From contig NZ_JADBEM010000001.1 in NCBI RefSeq assembly GCF_014873875.1, positions 5,456,001 through 5,520,000 on the forward strand: a stretch of DNA of 64,000 nt. The letters run 5' to 3'. The notes under the pieces were generated by a model. That model worked only from the letters and a program-made list of their open reading frames with translations, was not told where the DNA came from and ran no database searches. This stretch comes from Actinopolymorpha pittospori. Its GTDB lineage: Bacteria > Actinomycetota > Actinomycetes > Propionibacteriales > Actinopolymorphaceae. Shown in pieces: positions 27,031 through 36,306 of this stretch; position 1 is the stretch's first letter; each line of letters starts with the position of its first letter. The position numbers were made by a program, and so were the translations under genes.

Positions 27031-27855
27031 TCACGGGCGTGGCGCGCCGTGTATGGGAGTCAGCAGGCCGTCGAGCATTCGATGTAGCCCGAACTCGAAC
27101 CAGGTGTCGAGGTCTGTGTCGGGATCGCTCCGGCTGGCCACGGCCAGCCACGGCCGTCCTTGGAGGCGTCCTTGGAGGCGGCCGGTGCGTTCGAGCCGGA
27201 GAAGGGTCGCTGAGCGCCAGGTGTGGTGGTCGGTGTCTGCTGGCTTGCGTCCGATGAGCAGGGCCATGCCCTGGATGTAGCCGCTGAGGACGAGGTAGGC
27301 GCGGAACGCCTCCGCGGGATCGAATCCGACCTCGCTCAGTGCGGACACGAAGCGGTCGACCATGGCGAGTACGGCGGGGCCGGTGGGTGGCCGGTCAGTG
27401 GCAAGGACGGTCAGAAGCCATGGGTGCCTTCGGTACATGGCCCACTCGTCTCGGGCGAGGTGTTCCAACTGCGCCCGTGGATCGTCCGGCGGTGCGGCGG
27501 TGCGGGGCCTGTGCGCGTCGATGACCTGCTCGGCCATCGCGCTGAGAAGGTCGCCGCGGTTGCGTACCTGGCGGTACAGCAGGTGGATGGCGAGTCCGGC
27601 ACGATCGGCGAGGAGCCGCATGGAGACGCTCTCGAGGCCGAGGTTGTCGGCGAGTTCGACTGCGAGGGTTACCAGGTTGTCGCCATCGTAGGTGAGCGGC
27701 GCTGCGGCCCGATGCGACGATGTGGCCGGTCCGTGCTCACGGCGTTTGCGGTACGCGCGCGCCCGGCAGCGGCGCGAGCAGTAACGGCGTGGCCGTCCCC
27801 GGCCCGCCGCGGCAGGCAGGTCGGATCCGCACTCGGCACATCTGATGGTGGCCAC
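27031..27855 (-). CDS. TetR-family regulator with N-terminal zinc-finger-like motif
   Basis: A 274-residue protein. The N-terminal 40 residues hold four cysteines (C6, C9, C26, C30; CAECG, then YCSRRCRARAYRKRRE) arranged like a small zinc ribbon. The TetR helix-turn-helix (about 60-105: LVTLAVELADNLGLESVSM, LAIHLLYRQVRNRGDLL) and a TetR_C tetracycline-repressor-like domain follow. Ordinary TetR proteins lack the cysteine module. It is divergent from the DUF418 gene, and the 81-bp gap between them holds a perfect 9-bp inverted repeat (27869-27896). The DNA for LQGRLQGR is a 12-bp tandem repeat. Start GTG 27855 has little room for a ribosome binding site. Confidence 0.85.
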   Translation of the reverse strand: MATIRCAECGSDLPAAAGRGRPRRYCSRRCRARAYRKRREHGPATSSHRAAAPLTYDGDNLVTLAVELADNLGLESVSMRLLADRAGLAIHLLYRQVRNRGDLLSAMAEQVIDAHRPRTAAPPDDPRAQLEHLARDEWAMYRRHPWLLTVLATDRPPTGPAVLAMVDRFVSALSEVGFDPAEAFRAYLVLSGYIQGMALLIGRKPADTDHHTWRSATLLRLERTGRLQGRLQGRPWLAVASRSDPDTDLDTWFEFGLHRMLDGLLTPIHGAPRP

Positions 27856-27868
27856 CTTTCGGGGGGCT

Positions 27869-27896
27869 TTTCGTCACGCCAGGTCGTGTGACGAAA
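27869..27896. promoter_or_regulatory. Operator in divergent TetR/DUF418 promoter
   Basis: TTTCGTCAC (27869-27877) and its exact complement GTGACGAAA (27888-27896) are separated by 10 bases in the 81-bp divergent intergenic region. Size and placement fit a TetR-family operator controlling both genes. Confidence 0.7.
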
Positions 27897-27936
27897 CTAC
27901 TTCACGGCGTGGGCGGTCTTCGCGAGGCTCGGTGCC

Positions 27937-29160
27937 ATGAATGTGCTAAGACCTGACCGGCAGGGCCGCGACCGTCCGGGATCGTCGTCCGACGACGCCC
28001 GAACCCATGACGACGCCCGAACCCATGACGACGCCCGGATCAACGTGGTGGACGCGTTGCGCGGGATTGCGCTGCTGCTCATCCTGCTGGTCAACGTGGC
28101 ATTCTTCAGCTCCGGATTTGCGTTCCAACTGGTCGGCGATCCGGCGTACGGTGCGCTCGACCGGCTGGTCGCAGGTGCGGTGGAGCTGCTGTTCGCGATG
28201 AAGGCGTACCTGCTGTTCTCATTCCTGTTCGGCTACAGCTTCACCCTGCAGCTCGACTCGGCAGCTCGGCGCGGGGCGGCCTTCGGCCCGTCGTTCCTGC
28301 GCCGGCTCTCCGGGTTGTTCGTGCTCGGGGCGCTGCACGCGGTGCTGCTGTTCCACGGCGACATCCTCACCACCTACGCACTGCTCGGTCTCGTGCTGCT
28401 CACCGTTCGGCGGATCGAGCCGCGCACCGCCCTGTTCACAGGGGCGGCCATCGTGGGCGTGATCGCGTTCGTGGTCGGTCTGGCCGCGGTCCTCGGTGCC
28501 ACGGTCGTCCCGGACGAGGCCGCCGCGCTCACCGCCGGTGCGCGTTCGACGGAGGCCCTACGCGGCGGATTCGGTGATGTCGTCCTGGAACACCTGCGCT
28601 CGTTGCCGGCAATGCTGGGCGGCCTTGCCGTGCAAGGACCGTTGGCCTTCGCCGCGTTCCTCGTCGGTCTCGCCGCCGGCAAGCACCGGATGCTCGCCGC
28701 CGTGCCCACCCACGAGAACCTGCTGCGCCGATGCGAGCGGGTCGGCTATCCGGTCGGTCTGGCCGGCGCCACCGTGTTCGCTGTCGGGGGCGGTACAGCC
28801 AACCTGACCGGACTGATGGTCAGCATCGTCACCGCGCCGTTCCTCGCGGCGGCCTACGCCGCGACCCTGCTGCGTCTGTTCACACGGCGGCCGCGCGTCG
28901 CGGACGCTTTGGCGCCCGCGGGACGCATGGCGCTGACGAACTATCTGGGCCAGTCGCTCATCTGCGTGCTCGTCTTCACCGGCGTCGGGCTGGGCCTGGC
29001 CGGCCGCACCTCACCGGCTCAGACGCAGCTCATCGCACTGACGATCTTCGTGGTGCAGGTGGCGGCCAGCTTGTGGTGGATGCGGAGGTACCGATACGGC
29101 CCCATCGAATGGGCGCTGCGCGCGTGGACCCACCGGAAGCGGCCCGCCATGCGGCGATAG
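27937..29160 (+). CDS. DUF418 family membrane protein
   Basis: A 407-residue polytopic membrane protein with about eight to ten hydrophobic segments, for example GIALLLILLVNVAFF, LFTGAAIVGVIAFVVGLAA and LIALTIFVVQVAASLWW. The conserved DUF418 C-terminal block GRMALTNYLGQSL and a final GPIEWALRAWT are present. The function of the family is unknown, and transport or cell-envelope roles have been suggested. The charged N-terminal tail contains a tandem repeat (DDARTH). It is divergent from the zinc-finger TetR gene and likely repressed by it. Confidence 0.92.
   Translation: MNVLRPDRQGRDRPGSSSDDARTHDDARTHDDARINVVDALRGIALLLILLVNVAFFSSGFAFQLVGDPAYGALDRLVAGAVELLFAMKAYLLFSFLFGYSFTLQLDSAARRGAAFGPSFLRRLSGLFVLGALHAVLLFHGDILTTYALLGLVLLTVRRIEPRTALFTGAAIVGVIAFVVGLAAVLGATVVPDEAAALTAGARSTEALRGGFGDVVLEHLRSLPAMLGGLAVQGPLAFAAFLVGLAAGKHRMLAAVPTHENLLRRCERVGYPVGLAGATVFAVGGGTANLTGLMVSIVTAPFLAAAYAATLLRLFTRRPRVADALAPAGRMALTNYLGQSLICVLVFTGVGLGLAGRTSPAQTQLIALTIFVVQVAASLWWMRRYRYGPIEWALRAWTHRKRPAMRR
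27991..28037 (+). repeat. 18-bp in-frame tandem repeat
   Basis: GACGACGCCCGAACCCAT occurs twice in full (27991-28008, 28009-28026) and once in part (28027-28037). It encodes the repeated DDARTH in the N-terminal tail of the DUF418 protein. Copy number could vary by slippage without a frameshift. Confidence 0.9.
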
Positions 29161-29214
29161 GCCCGACAGCCGCAAGGTCCCCCGCATCCGGAGCATGGTG
29201 ATGAAGGCTTGGGC

Positions 29215-29241
29215 GAGGGCGACGAGGGCGACGAGGGTGAC
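29215..29241 (+). repeat. 9-bp tandem repeat, three copies
   Basis: GAGGGCGAC, GAGGGCGAC and GAGGGTGAC lie in the short spacer between the DUF418 gene and the first P-loop gene. On the minus strand the surrounding bases read ALVALAQAFITMLRM, faintly like a transposase C-terminus, but too little to call. Confidence 0.7.
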
Positions 29242-29296
29242 GTCGCAGTGATCGCAACGCGAAGGTGCCGCGACTTGTCTCGGTTAAGGTGACTCG

Positions 29297-29857
29297 GTGG
29301 CGCGACTTGTCCATCTGAACGGCCCGCCGGGTATCGGTAAGTCCACGCTGTCGGCGCTCTACGCCGATCGGAACCCCGGCACCCTGAACCTCGACGTGGA
29401 CACCGTCCACCGCCTGATCGGCGGGTGGCAGGACAAGGAGACCGACACGTGGCCGGTCGTGTGGTCCATCGTCCGGGCGATGGCGACGACCCACCTGGAC
29501 GGCGGACTCGATGTCGTGCTGCCCCAGTACTTCGCCCGGCTCGAGGAGATCACATCGTTTGAGGAGCTCGCGCGCGAGCACGGGGCGGACTTCCGCGAAG
29601 TCGTCCTGCTCGACGATCGTGAGGCGGCGGTGGAGCGGTTCAACCACCGGGCCCGGAACAGCGACGACCCGTGGATCCGCCACCACCAACGCCTCATCGA
29701 GCTGGGCGGCGGGCCGGTCGTGCTCGGGACCATGTACGACAACCTGTTGGAAGTCGTACGCCAGTGTCCGGGCGCGGTGGTGGTGCCAAGCGTGGTGGGC
29801 AGGGTGCAGGAGACTTACGAGCACCTGATGGACGCCTTGCGCGAGCCGGTCTCGTGA
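29297..29857 (+). CDS. P-loop AAA family kinase-like protein
   Basis: A 186-residue small nucleotide-binding protein. Walker A is LNGPPGIGKSTLSALYA at the N-terminus, a Walker-B-like aspartate follows in LNLDVDTVH, and a lid region with arginines is present (RFNHRARNSDD). The fold is that of AAA_33/zeta-toxin-like or gluconate-kinase-like proteins; phosphorylation of a small molecule is likely but unassigned. GTG 29297 has AAGG eight bases upstream. A second P-loop protein follows 87 bp downstream, unrelated in detail. Confidence 0.85.
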   Translation: MARLVHLNGPPGIGKSTLSALYADRNPGTLNLDVDTVHRLIGGWQDKETDTWPVVWSIVRAMATTHLDGGLDVVLPQYFARLEEITSFEELAREHGADFREVVLLDDREAAVERFNHRARNSDDPWIRHHQRLIELGGGPVVLGTMYDNLLEVVRQCPGAVVVPSVVGRVQETYEHLMDALREPVS

Positions 29858-29944
29858 CCCGTTTCGCACGCCCGGCCGTCCAGCTGCTTCCAAACTCGGA
29901 AATCCGTTGCAGCTTCAGGTCGCGTCCGGCAGAGTCTGCCCGCT

Positions 29945-30484
29945 ATGGCATCGGTGTTGATTGTCGGCGGTCCTGGGTCTGGCAAGTCCTCCGTCGCCGC
30001 TGAGCTGCTGAGGCGTGGTCAGCGATCGATCGATGCGGACTACGGTCTCGCTCGTTGGGAGGATCCACAGGGCACGCCGGTCGAGTTTCCACCGGGCCCG
30101 GATATGAGGTGGCTTCGGTATCACCGTTGGCGGTGGATCCATGAGCGGCTAGAGCAAGTTCTGCAGGAGTGTCATCACCGATCGGCCGCGTTGTGCGGCA
30201 CTGCTAGCAACATGGCCGACCATCTGCCGCGGTTTGACCTTTTGATCTTGCTTCGGATTGATGAAGCCACCATGGTCCGGCGTCTGAAGGATCCGGGGCG
30301 CGCCAACGACTTCGGCAGGTACGGAGCGACCCTGGAGTGGTCGCTCGACTGGCGTCCGCGGCTTGAGGCCGAGATGCTCGAAGCTGGGGCGCGGCCTGTC
30401 GACGGGCAACAACCCTTAGCGAACGTCGTTGATGATGTCCTCCGTCTTTGCACCGCGTGCAGCATCGACCTCTCGCAGAACTGA
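29945..30484 (+). CDS. Small P-loop NTPase
   Basis: A 179-residue protein beginning MASVLIVGGPGSGKSSVAAEL (Walker A about residues 8-15). It shows a Walker-B-type strand FDLLILLRID and a basic patch VRRLKDPGRAN typical of adenylate-kinase-like lids. The central RWLRYHRWRWIHERL is Trp-rich. It resembles predicted ATPases or shikimate-kinase-like proteins of actinomycetes with no assigned role. It has no clear ribosome binding site. Confidence 0.82.
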   Translation: MASVLIVGGPGSGKSSVAAELLRRGQRSIDADYGLARWEDPQGTPVEFPPGPDMRWLRYHRWRWIHERLEQVLQECHHRSAALCGTASNMADHLPRFDLLILLRIDEATMVRRLKDPGRANDFGRYGATLEWSLDWRPRLEAEMLEAGARPVDGQQPLANVVDDVLRLCTACSIDLSQN

Positions 30485-31213
30485 CCGCACCAGGTCCACC
30501 CCGTTGGCCGGATATCTTGCCATCGCTGCGGCTGGGATGGGGTGGGGTCGACCAGTTGTCTTCGGCGGGGAGGGCGTTGGCGGTTCGCGGACGACATCGA
30601 CCCGGAGACAGCGGGACGAAGATGTCGAGCGGCAAGAAGGCTGAGGAGCAAGGTTGGGAACGTCGACCAGTTCGCTCTGCCGGCCGAGCGAGCAGACTCG
30701 CTCGGGCGATGCCCCTGACGTGCCCCTGAACGCTCATCGGCACGAAGCCACTACGCGGTTCTGCGCGCCCGCCTGGTGGACCTGCTCAAGCCGCATGCAC
30801 GACTCCCAGGACGCCCGGCCCGGTGCGGGTGCTGCGATGAGCAAGGCCGTGCGCGAAACCAAGACCGATTCAGCATGCCCCACCGGCCTGCGCAGCCTTC
30901 GGCGAGCTACCTCGGCCCGGACATCCTCGCCGCACCTCGCCATGCCACGAACTGCGCTGGAGGCCGTGGCCGCAAGGCGAGGCCACGCTGGGCGACCTCC
31001 GCGCTCTCCTGAGTTAACGGTTCATTGACCTCGCGCCACCGCCGATATACCCTGCCGACAGACTCCTTCTCCGAACTAATTGACGATGAAAGTCTCCTTC
31101 GCGCGTCTGACTGCCGCGTGGTCAATGCGCGTGAGCCGCAAGGCGAGCATCACCACCTCAGTAGGGCTGTCTCCCGGCAGTCGACTAGCGCCAGGCGAAG
31201 GGTGGCGAGCGAG
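30485..31213. other. 730 bp without a supportable gene
   Basis: Only short overlapping frames with biased composition are present. One stretch (about 30740-30830, reading SHYAVLRARLVDLLKPHARL) looks protein-like but is closed by stops on the upstream side, so it may be a relic. The last 190 bp form the leader of the following binding protein and contain a locally AT-rich area near 31010-31090. Confidence 0.5.
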
Positions 31214-33217
31214 ATGAGCATCGGAAAGTCGTTTCCACGCCAAGGACTGTCCAGACGGGACCTGCTGCACGCGGGCGGAGGGCTGGTCCTGCTGACAGCG
31301 GCGACCGGTTGTGACCTGCTGTCCACGGACCCCGACAGACCGAGGCGACAGCAATCAGCGCGCAAGGGTCCGGAGTCGCCACAGTTGAGGGCTCGGGTCG
31401 ACTCAGGTGAGCTACCGCCCCTCGAGAAGCGAATGCCCGACAATCCTCTCGTCGTCGAGCCGCTCGAACGTGTTGGTCAGTACGGCGGCACATTGCACAG
31501 CGCCCTGCTCGGCCCCGCAGACAGCGCCTATATCTGGTGCATCGCCGAGTATGAGAACCTCCTGAGCTGGACGCCGCGCTACACAGGAACGGCCGGTACC
31601 AAGGAACTCACTCCCAACGTCGCCGAAAGCTTCGAGGCAAACCCAGACGGTACGGAGTTCACCTTCCAACTCCGGCGCGGGATGAGGTGGTCCGACGGAG
31701 AACCGTTCACCGTCGACGACGTCGTCTTCGGCGTCCAGGACGTCCTGCTCAACGAGGAACTCTTTCCCGTAACCCCCCGAATTCTCACCTCGGAAGAAGG
31801 GCGGGCGTCGATCGCGAAGATCGACGACCACGCGTTCAGGATCACCTTTCCCAGCCCGGCGGGACTCTTCCTGCAGTACCTCGCGACCTGGGACGGCCAC
31901 ACGATCCACTACTTCCCGCGCCACTACCTCGAGCAGTTCCACAAGAAGTACAACCCCGATATCCAGCGGCTCGTTGCCCGGGAGAAGGCGGCCGACTGGG
32001 TCGAGCTCTTCGGTCAGATCTGCGGCCCGGGCGCACACTTCGGTGAGAACCCCGATCTCCCGTCCCTCGGTGCCTGGCATCTGTCCAAGTCCTTCGCTGG
32101 CGGCCAGCGCGTCGTACTGCAACGCAATCCGTACTACTGGAAGGCCGACCCTGATGGGAGCCAGCTCCCCTATATCGACGAGGTCATCTTCGACGTAGTG
32201 AATACGCCCGAAGTGATGCTGCTCAGATCCCTCAACGGCGACCTCAACCTCGAGGTCGGGCCGGACACCCGGTTCACCAGTCCGGCGAACAAACCGGTTG
32301 TCGCCGGCAACCGGGAGAAGGGTAACTACCGCTTCGTCAACGCTGTGGAAACTCGGATGAACGTCATGATCATCTACCTGAACTTCACCGTCAAAGACCA
32401 GGTGAAGCGCGAGATCTTCAGGAACCGGGACTTCCGCATCGGTCTCTCCCATGCGATCAACCGCCGGGACATCATCGACGCGGTGATGCAACGCCAGGGT
32501 GAGCCGTACCAGGTGGCGCCGATACCCCAGTCACCCTTCTACAACAAGGAGTTCGCCACCCAGTTTCTCGACTACGATGTGGACAAGGCGGACAAGCACC
32601 TCGACCGGGCGTTCCCGCAGAAGGACGGCGAGGGCAGGCGGCTTGGCCCGGACGGCAAACCCATCACCTTCACGATCGAGTATGTCGCTGAGTTCCGTCC
32701 CGAGTGGTCGGACATGCTGGGGATCATCAAAGGCCAGTGGAGGACGGTCGGGGTGACCCTCGAACTGCGCAACATCGAACGCTCCCTGTACTACGAGCGG
32801 ACGGAGGCGAACCTCCACGAGGCGACTGTGTGGCACGGCGACGGCGGGCTCGACGTGCTGTTGAGCACCGGCAACTACTTCCCGTCGGATGCGGGCGCCA
32901 ACCTCGGTCCCCTGTGGGGAACGTGGTACGAGACCGGCGGGGCGCAGGGTGAGGAACCACCGCCACCCGTGCGCCGCCAGATGGAGCTCTACGACCAGCT
33001 GAAGTCGTCGGGTGATGCCGATGAACAGACCGGGCTCATGACGGAGATCATGGACATCGGTCGGGAGGAGTTCTACCTCATCGGAGTGGTCCGGGAGTCC
33101 GACAAGTACTTCATCGCCTCAAACGTGATCCACAACATCCCCGACACGATGATCCAGGGGTGGTATTACCCCACCCCCGGGCCTACCCGTCCGGAGCAGT
33201 ATTTTGTCACCGGGTGA
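31214..33217 (+). CDS. ABC transporter substrate-binding lipoprotein, family 5
   Basis: A 667-residue exported protein. The twin-arginine signal is LSRRDLLHAGGGLVLL, with a relaxed lipobox ATGC before DLLSTDPD. The SBP family 5 body includes ESFEANPDGTEFTFQLRRGM, LQRNPYYWKADPDGSQLPY and the C-terminal YYPTPGP. It is the second such protein in the window; similar domain order and the motif LPPLEKRMP near the N-terminus match LPPVAERLP of the 10612 protein, so they are paralogues. No transporter permease or ATPase genes are adjacent. ATG 31214 gives the best signal peptide although its ribosome binding site is weak (GAAGGG 12 bases upstream). Confidence 0.93.
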   Translation: MSIGKSFPRQGLSRRDLLHAGGGLVLLTAATGCDLLSTDPDRPRRQQSARKGPESPQLRARVDSGELPPLEKRMPDNPLVVEPLERVGQYGGTLHSALLGPADSAYIWCIAEYENLLSWTPRYTGTAGTKELTPNVAESFEANPDGTEFTFQLRRGMRWSDGEPFTVDDVVFGVQDVLLNEELFPVTPRILTSEEGRASIAKIDDHAFRITFPSPAGLFLQYLATWDGHTIHYFPRHYLEQFHKKYNPDIQRLVAREKAADWVELFGQICGPGAHFGENPDLPSLGAWHLSKSFAGGQRVVLQRNPYYWKADPDGSQLPYIDEVIFDVVNTPEVMLLRSLNGDLNLEVGPDTRFTSPANKPVVAGNREKGNYRFVNAVETRMNVMIIYLNFTVKDQVKREIFRNRDFRIGLSHAINRRDIIDAVMQRQGEPYQVAPIPQSPFYNKEFATQFLDYDVDKADKHLDRAFPQKDGEGRRLGPDGKPITFTIEYVAEFRPEWSDMLGIIKGQWRTVGVTLELRNIERSLYYERTEANLHEATVWHGDGGLDVLLSTGNYFPSDAGANLGPLWGTWYETGGAQGEEPPPPVRRQMELYDQLKSSGDADEQTGLMTEIMDIGREEFYLIGVVRESDKYFIASNVIHNIPDTMIQGWYYPTPGPTRPEQYFVTG

Positions 33218-33265
33218 GCGACGTTGGTCGAGGCAGCCACCTTCGGCTCAGGTGGGGGAGTGACG

Positions 33266-33922
33266 ATGTCCGGTGACGAACGACCGATCGTCGTGGCGAT
33301 CTGCGGCGGATCCGCGAGCGGAAAGTCCACCCTGGCGAGCGCGATCGCCGAGGGGACGAGTGACCTGCGGCCCGTCGTTCTCGAACAGGACTGGTACTTC
33401 CGCGACTTCGCGGAGTACGACGCTAATCAGCGGGAGCAGGTCGTCACGGCTAACCATCCTGACGCCGTGCTCTGGCCGGCGTTCCACGAGGCGCTGCAGA
33501 CCCTCGTGGACGGGAAGGCGGTACAGGTTCCCGCCCAGGGAACCCGCACCCACGGTCGACGGCCCACCCAGACGCTGGGTCCGGGTCGACTCCTGATCGT
33601 CGCCGGCCTCTTCACCTTCTGGGATGGACAGTGTCGCGAGCTCGCCGACCTCCGGGTGTTCACCGAGGTCAGCGAGGACGAGCGGGTGTTGCGGCGGGTC
33701 AGCCGCGACGTTCGTGAGCGCGGCGGCTCCCTGGAACGCGTTGTCTCGTGGTACCGGCGTGACGTAGCGCCGAACTATCCCACGTACACGGCCGCGTTTC
33801 GGTCCTGTGCCGACCTCGTCGTCCCCACCGCTCATGACGTGAGCGTCGCCGTCGCGGCGATCTGCGCCGCACTGCGCGCTCTGGCGCATCAGCCGGGTGG
33901 ACGCGGTCACCCAGAAAGCTGA
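33266..33922 (+). CDS. Uridine-kinase-like P-loop protein
   Basis: A 218-residue phosphotransferase-fold protein. Walker A is AICGGSASGKSTLASAI. An aspartate that may bind substrate is in LEQDWYFRDF, and HPDAVLWPAFHEAL corresponds to the HPxAFD region of uridine kinases and phosphoribulokinases. VIAGLF-type strand LLIVAGLFTFWD and the lid RRVSRDVRERG complete the fold. Uridine kinase or a sugar-phosphotransferase role is possible. ATG 33266 has GGGGGAG five bases upstream. It follows the binding-protein gene by 48 bp and may be cotranscribed, and it converges on the hydrolase. Confidence 0.86.
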   Translation: MSGDERPIVVAICGGSASGKSTLASAIAEGTSDLRPVVLEQDWYFRDFAEYDANQREQVVTANHPDAVLWPAFHEALQTLVDGKAVQVPAQGTRTHGRRPTQTLGPGRLLIVAGLFTFWDGQCRELADLRVFTEVSEDERVLRRVSRDVRERGGSLERVVSWYRRDVAPNYPTYTAAFRSCADLVVPTAHDVSVAVAAICAALRALAHQPGGRGHPES

Positions 33923-33948
33923 ACGCACCAAGTTGTGGTGGCCGGGGG

Positions 33949-34806
33949 TCAGCCGGTCGACAGGTGGGTGCGAAGCCAGCCGAGCAGTTCGTCGATGACC
34001 GCCGCCGTTGGCGGCCAGTGTGGCGCGCCGGCGATGAGCCTCCCCCGCAGCGCGTCCGGTTCACTGGCGTACGTTGGTCGCAGCGCGGCCGCGAACCGTT
34101 GAGTGGTGACGCAGGGATTACAGGTGTCGCGGTCACCGTGCACCAGCAGCAGGGGCAGTGGCGCGAAGTGCTCCGGACAGCCGAGCGGATCGATGCGGTC
34201 GATGCGCTTCGTGGTCTCAGGGTCGAGAGCGCGGTCGAGGGGACCGTACTTCCCCGGGCCGATCGAGTCGGTTGCCGCCATGCAGTGCGCCAGATCCGCA
34301 CAGCCCGCGACGCACCCGGCCGCACGGAGTTGGTTACCCAACCTCGACGCCACGACAGCGGCGGTGTAGCCGCCCATGGACAGGCCGGCCACTGCCACTC
34401 TGGACGCGTCGACCCCCGGGTGGCCCGCCAACCAGCTGAGCAGGGCCGGCGCCTCGTCGGCAGCCTGCTCGATATCGGCGCAGAACTCCCGGGCCAGGCT
34501 CTGCCGGAGCCGTTCGCGTAGCATCCGGCCGGTTGGTCGTTGTCCGTGACCTGGCGCGTCGGGCAGCACCACCAGGCAGCCCGCGTCGGCAAGCCGGCGC
34601 GCCACCGGGTGGGTGTCGACGTACGTTTCCTTTTCCTGGCTGACGCCGTGGTAGTAGATGACGACCGGCTTCGGGCCAGGCAGGTCCTGCCGCTCGTACA
34701 CCAGTAGCGGGATCGACTCGACCGGTCCGGCGACCGACCAGCCGGAGAGGTCGTAGACGCGTCGCTGACCGGCGTTCGCCGAAGCGTCTGTTCTGCTCGT
34801 GCTCAT
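33949..34806 (-). CDS. Alpha/beta hydrolase (dienelactone-hydrolase/prolyl-oligopeptidase-like)
   Basis: A 285-residue cytoplasmic hydrolase. The nucleophile elbow is AGLSMGGYTA, the acid is in VHGDRDTCNP and the histidine in GAPHWPPT. The oxyanion strand is VVIYYHGVSQEKETY. Proteins of this type act as esterases, and in sugar clusters often as acetyl or feruloyl esterases. It is the last gene of a minus-strand operon with the FGGY kinase (6-bp gap) and two dehydrogenases, so it may deacylate the sugar substrate. Confidence 0.9.
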   Translation of the reverse strand: MSTSRTDASANAGQRRVYDLSGWSVAGPVESIPLLVYERQDLPGPKPVVIYYHGVSQEKETYVDTHPVARRLADAGCLVVLPDAPGHGQRPTGRMLRERLRQSLAREFCADIEQAADEAPALLSWLAGHPGVDASRVAVAGLSMGGYTAAVVASRLGNQLRAAGCVAGCADLAHCMAATDSIGPGKYGPLDRALDPETTKRIDRIDPLGCPEHFAPLPLLLVHGDRDTCNPCVTTQRFAAALRPTYASEPDALRGRLIAGAPHWPPTAAVIDELLGWLRTHLSTG

Positions 34807-34812
34807 CAGCGC

Positions 34813-36306
34813 TCACCCAGCCTGCGGCAGTGGAGGGAAGGACTCGCCGGTACCAGCTTCTTCGAGCGTCGCGATCGTCGCCTCCAGCCGCCGATACCTC
34901 GCGTCGATGCAGGCGTACGTCTCGACCAACCGTGGATCAGGCACTTCGACCTGGGCCACGTTTCCCCAGCGACGGGCCAGGTCGAGGTAACCCGAAGCGA
35001 TCCCCTGACTGACCGCAGCCAGCATGGCCACGCCGAGGGCAGCACCTTCGGTCACCCTGGGGAGCAGCAGCGGCCGGCCGAAGACGGCACCGCAGATCTG
35101 GCGCCACAGTGGGCTGCGGGCGCCGCCTCCGAAGACCATCAGGTCTCCGATCTGCTGGGAGGTGTACGCCTCGCTCACCATGTGCAGCCAGATCGCCGTC
35201 CCCTCGAGGACGGAACGGACGACGTCAGCGCGCTGGTGGGCCAGTGTCAGCCCGTAGAGCGTCCCCCGGGCGTGCGGACGCATGACGCCTCCCCGCTCAC
35301 CCATGAGGTGTGGCAGGAACATGAGCCCCCGCGCGCCCGGATCGCTGCGCTGCGTCTCGGCGAACATCTCGTCGTAAGACGGAAGCGGATCGCTCGCCTG
35401 GTAGAGCAGCTCGCGAATCCACCGGAGGGCCGTCCCGGTCGAGGTGACGCTGCCGAAGTAGTGGGTGGTTCCGAGCGTGTCGAGATCGTCGGCGGAGGCG
35501 TACGAGCCGAGGATGCCGGCCGAACCGAGGTAGAAACAGGTGCGCTCGGGCAGGAAGCATCCAGAGCCGATCAGGGTGGCCGGCCAGTCGCCGGTGCCGA
35601 CGACGACCGGCGTTCCGACCGCGAGCCCGGTCGCCGCGCTGGCCGCCGGTGTGACGACCCCGGCGACCTCGTCGGGACGACGGATCGGCGGCATCCGTTC
35701 GGACGAAATGCCGGCGAGGTCCAGCAGCCGCGCTGACCACGCGCCCGTAGAACGCTCCACCAGTCCAGTTCCCTGAGCATCCCGCGGATCGGTGGCCAGC
35801 TCACCGGTCAACCGGACGCGCAGGAAGTCCTTGGGCAGAAGGAACGCGCGCGCCTCCGCGAGGACGTGGGGTGCGTGCCGCCGCAACCAGAGCAGCCGGG
35901 GAAGGGACGAGAGCGTGGTGAGCTTCTTCCCCGTGATGAGCCGGATCGCCTCCTCTTGGTCCGCGAGCTCACTCACCTGCTGAGCGCAGCGTTGGTCAGG
36001 CCAGAGCATCGGGCGGTACAGCGGGTTGCCGGCGCCGTCGACGGGGATGAGCGTGTGCATGAAACCGCAGAGACCAACTGCCTGGATGCGCTCGGGTCGC
36101 AGCTGTCCGAGCGCGAGCCGGATGCATTCGGCAGCCCGCTGCCACAGGTGCTCGGCGTCGCAGTCGGCGCGCGCTGGGCCCGAGAAGGAGACCGCGGTTT
36201 CGCGTACCGCCGAGCCCACGATCCCACCGTCGACGTCGAAGACCACGGTCTTCGTCAGGGTGGTGCCCTGGTCGACAGCCAGCAGGAGACCGTCCGCGAA
36301 TGCCAT
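34813..36306 (-). CDS. FGGY family carbohydrate kinase
   Basis: A 497-residue two-domain sugar kinase. The phosphate-1 motif DQGTTLTKTVVFD is near the N-terminus, GTGDWPATLIGSG precedes the second domain, and the FGGY signature region is FGGGARSPLWRQICGAVFGRPL. Its length and the LLPKDFLRVRLTGE segment are closest to xylulokinase/gluconokinase-type enzymes. The phosphorylated ketose is unassigned. Its ATG overlaps the stop of the preceding dehydrogenase by one base (TGATG), indicating tight coupling: polyol oxidation followed by phosphorylation. Confidence 0.94.
   Translation of the reverse strand: MAFADGLLLAVDQGTTLTKTVVFDVDGGIVGSAVRETAVSFSGPARADCDAEHLWQRAAECIRLALGQLRPERIQAVGLCGFMHTLIPVDGAGNPLYRPMLWPDQRCAQQVSELADQEEAIRLITGKKLTTLSSLPRLLWLRRHAPHVLAEARAFLLPKDFLRVRLTGELATDPRDAQGTGLVERSTGAWSARLLDLAGISSERMPPIRRPDEVAGVVTPAASAATGLAVGTPVVVGTGDWPATLIGSGCFLPERTCFYLGSAGILGSYASADDLDTLGTTHYFGSVTSTGTALRWIRELLYQASDPLPSYDEMFAETQRSDPGARGLMFLPHLMGERGGVMRPHARGTLYGLTLAHQRADVVRSVLEGTAIWLHMVSEAYTSQQIGDLMVFGGGARSPLWRQICGAVFGRPLLLPRVTEGAALGVAMLAAVSQGIASGYLDLARRWGNVAQVEVPDPRLVETYACIDARYRRLEATIATLEEAGTGESFPPLPQAG

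Noticed and set aside
29170..29245. Transposase C-terminal remnant on the minus strand
   Set aside because: Only about 15 residues are suggestive and they coincide with a 9-bp tandem repeat; too little to support.
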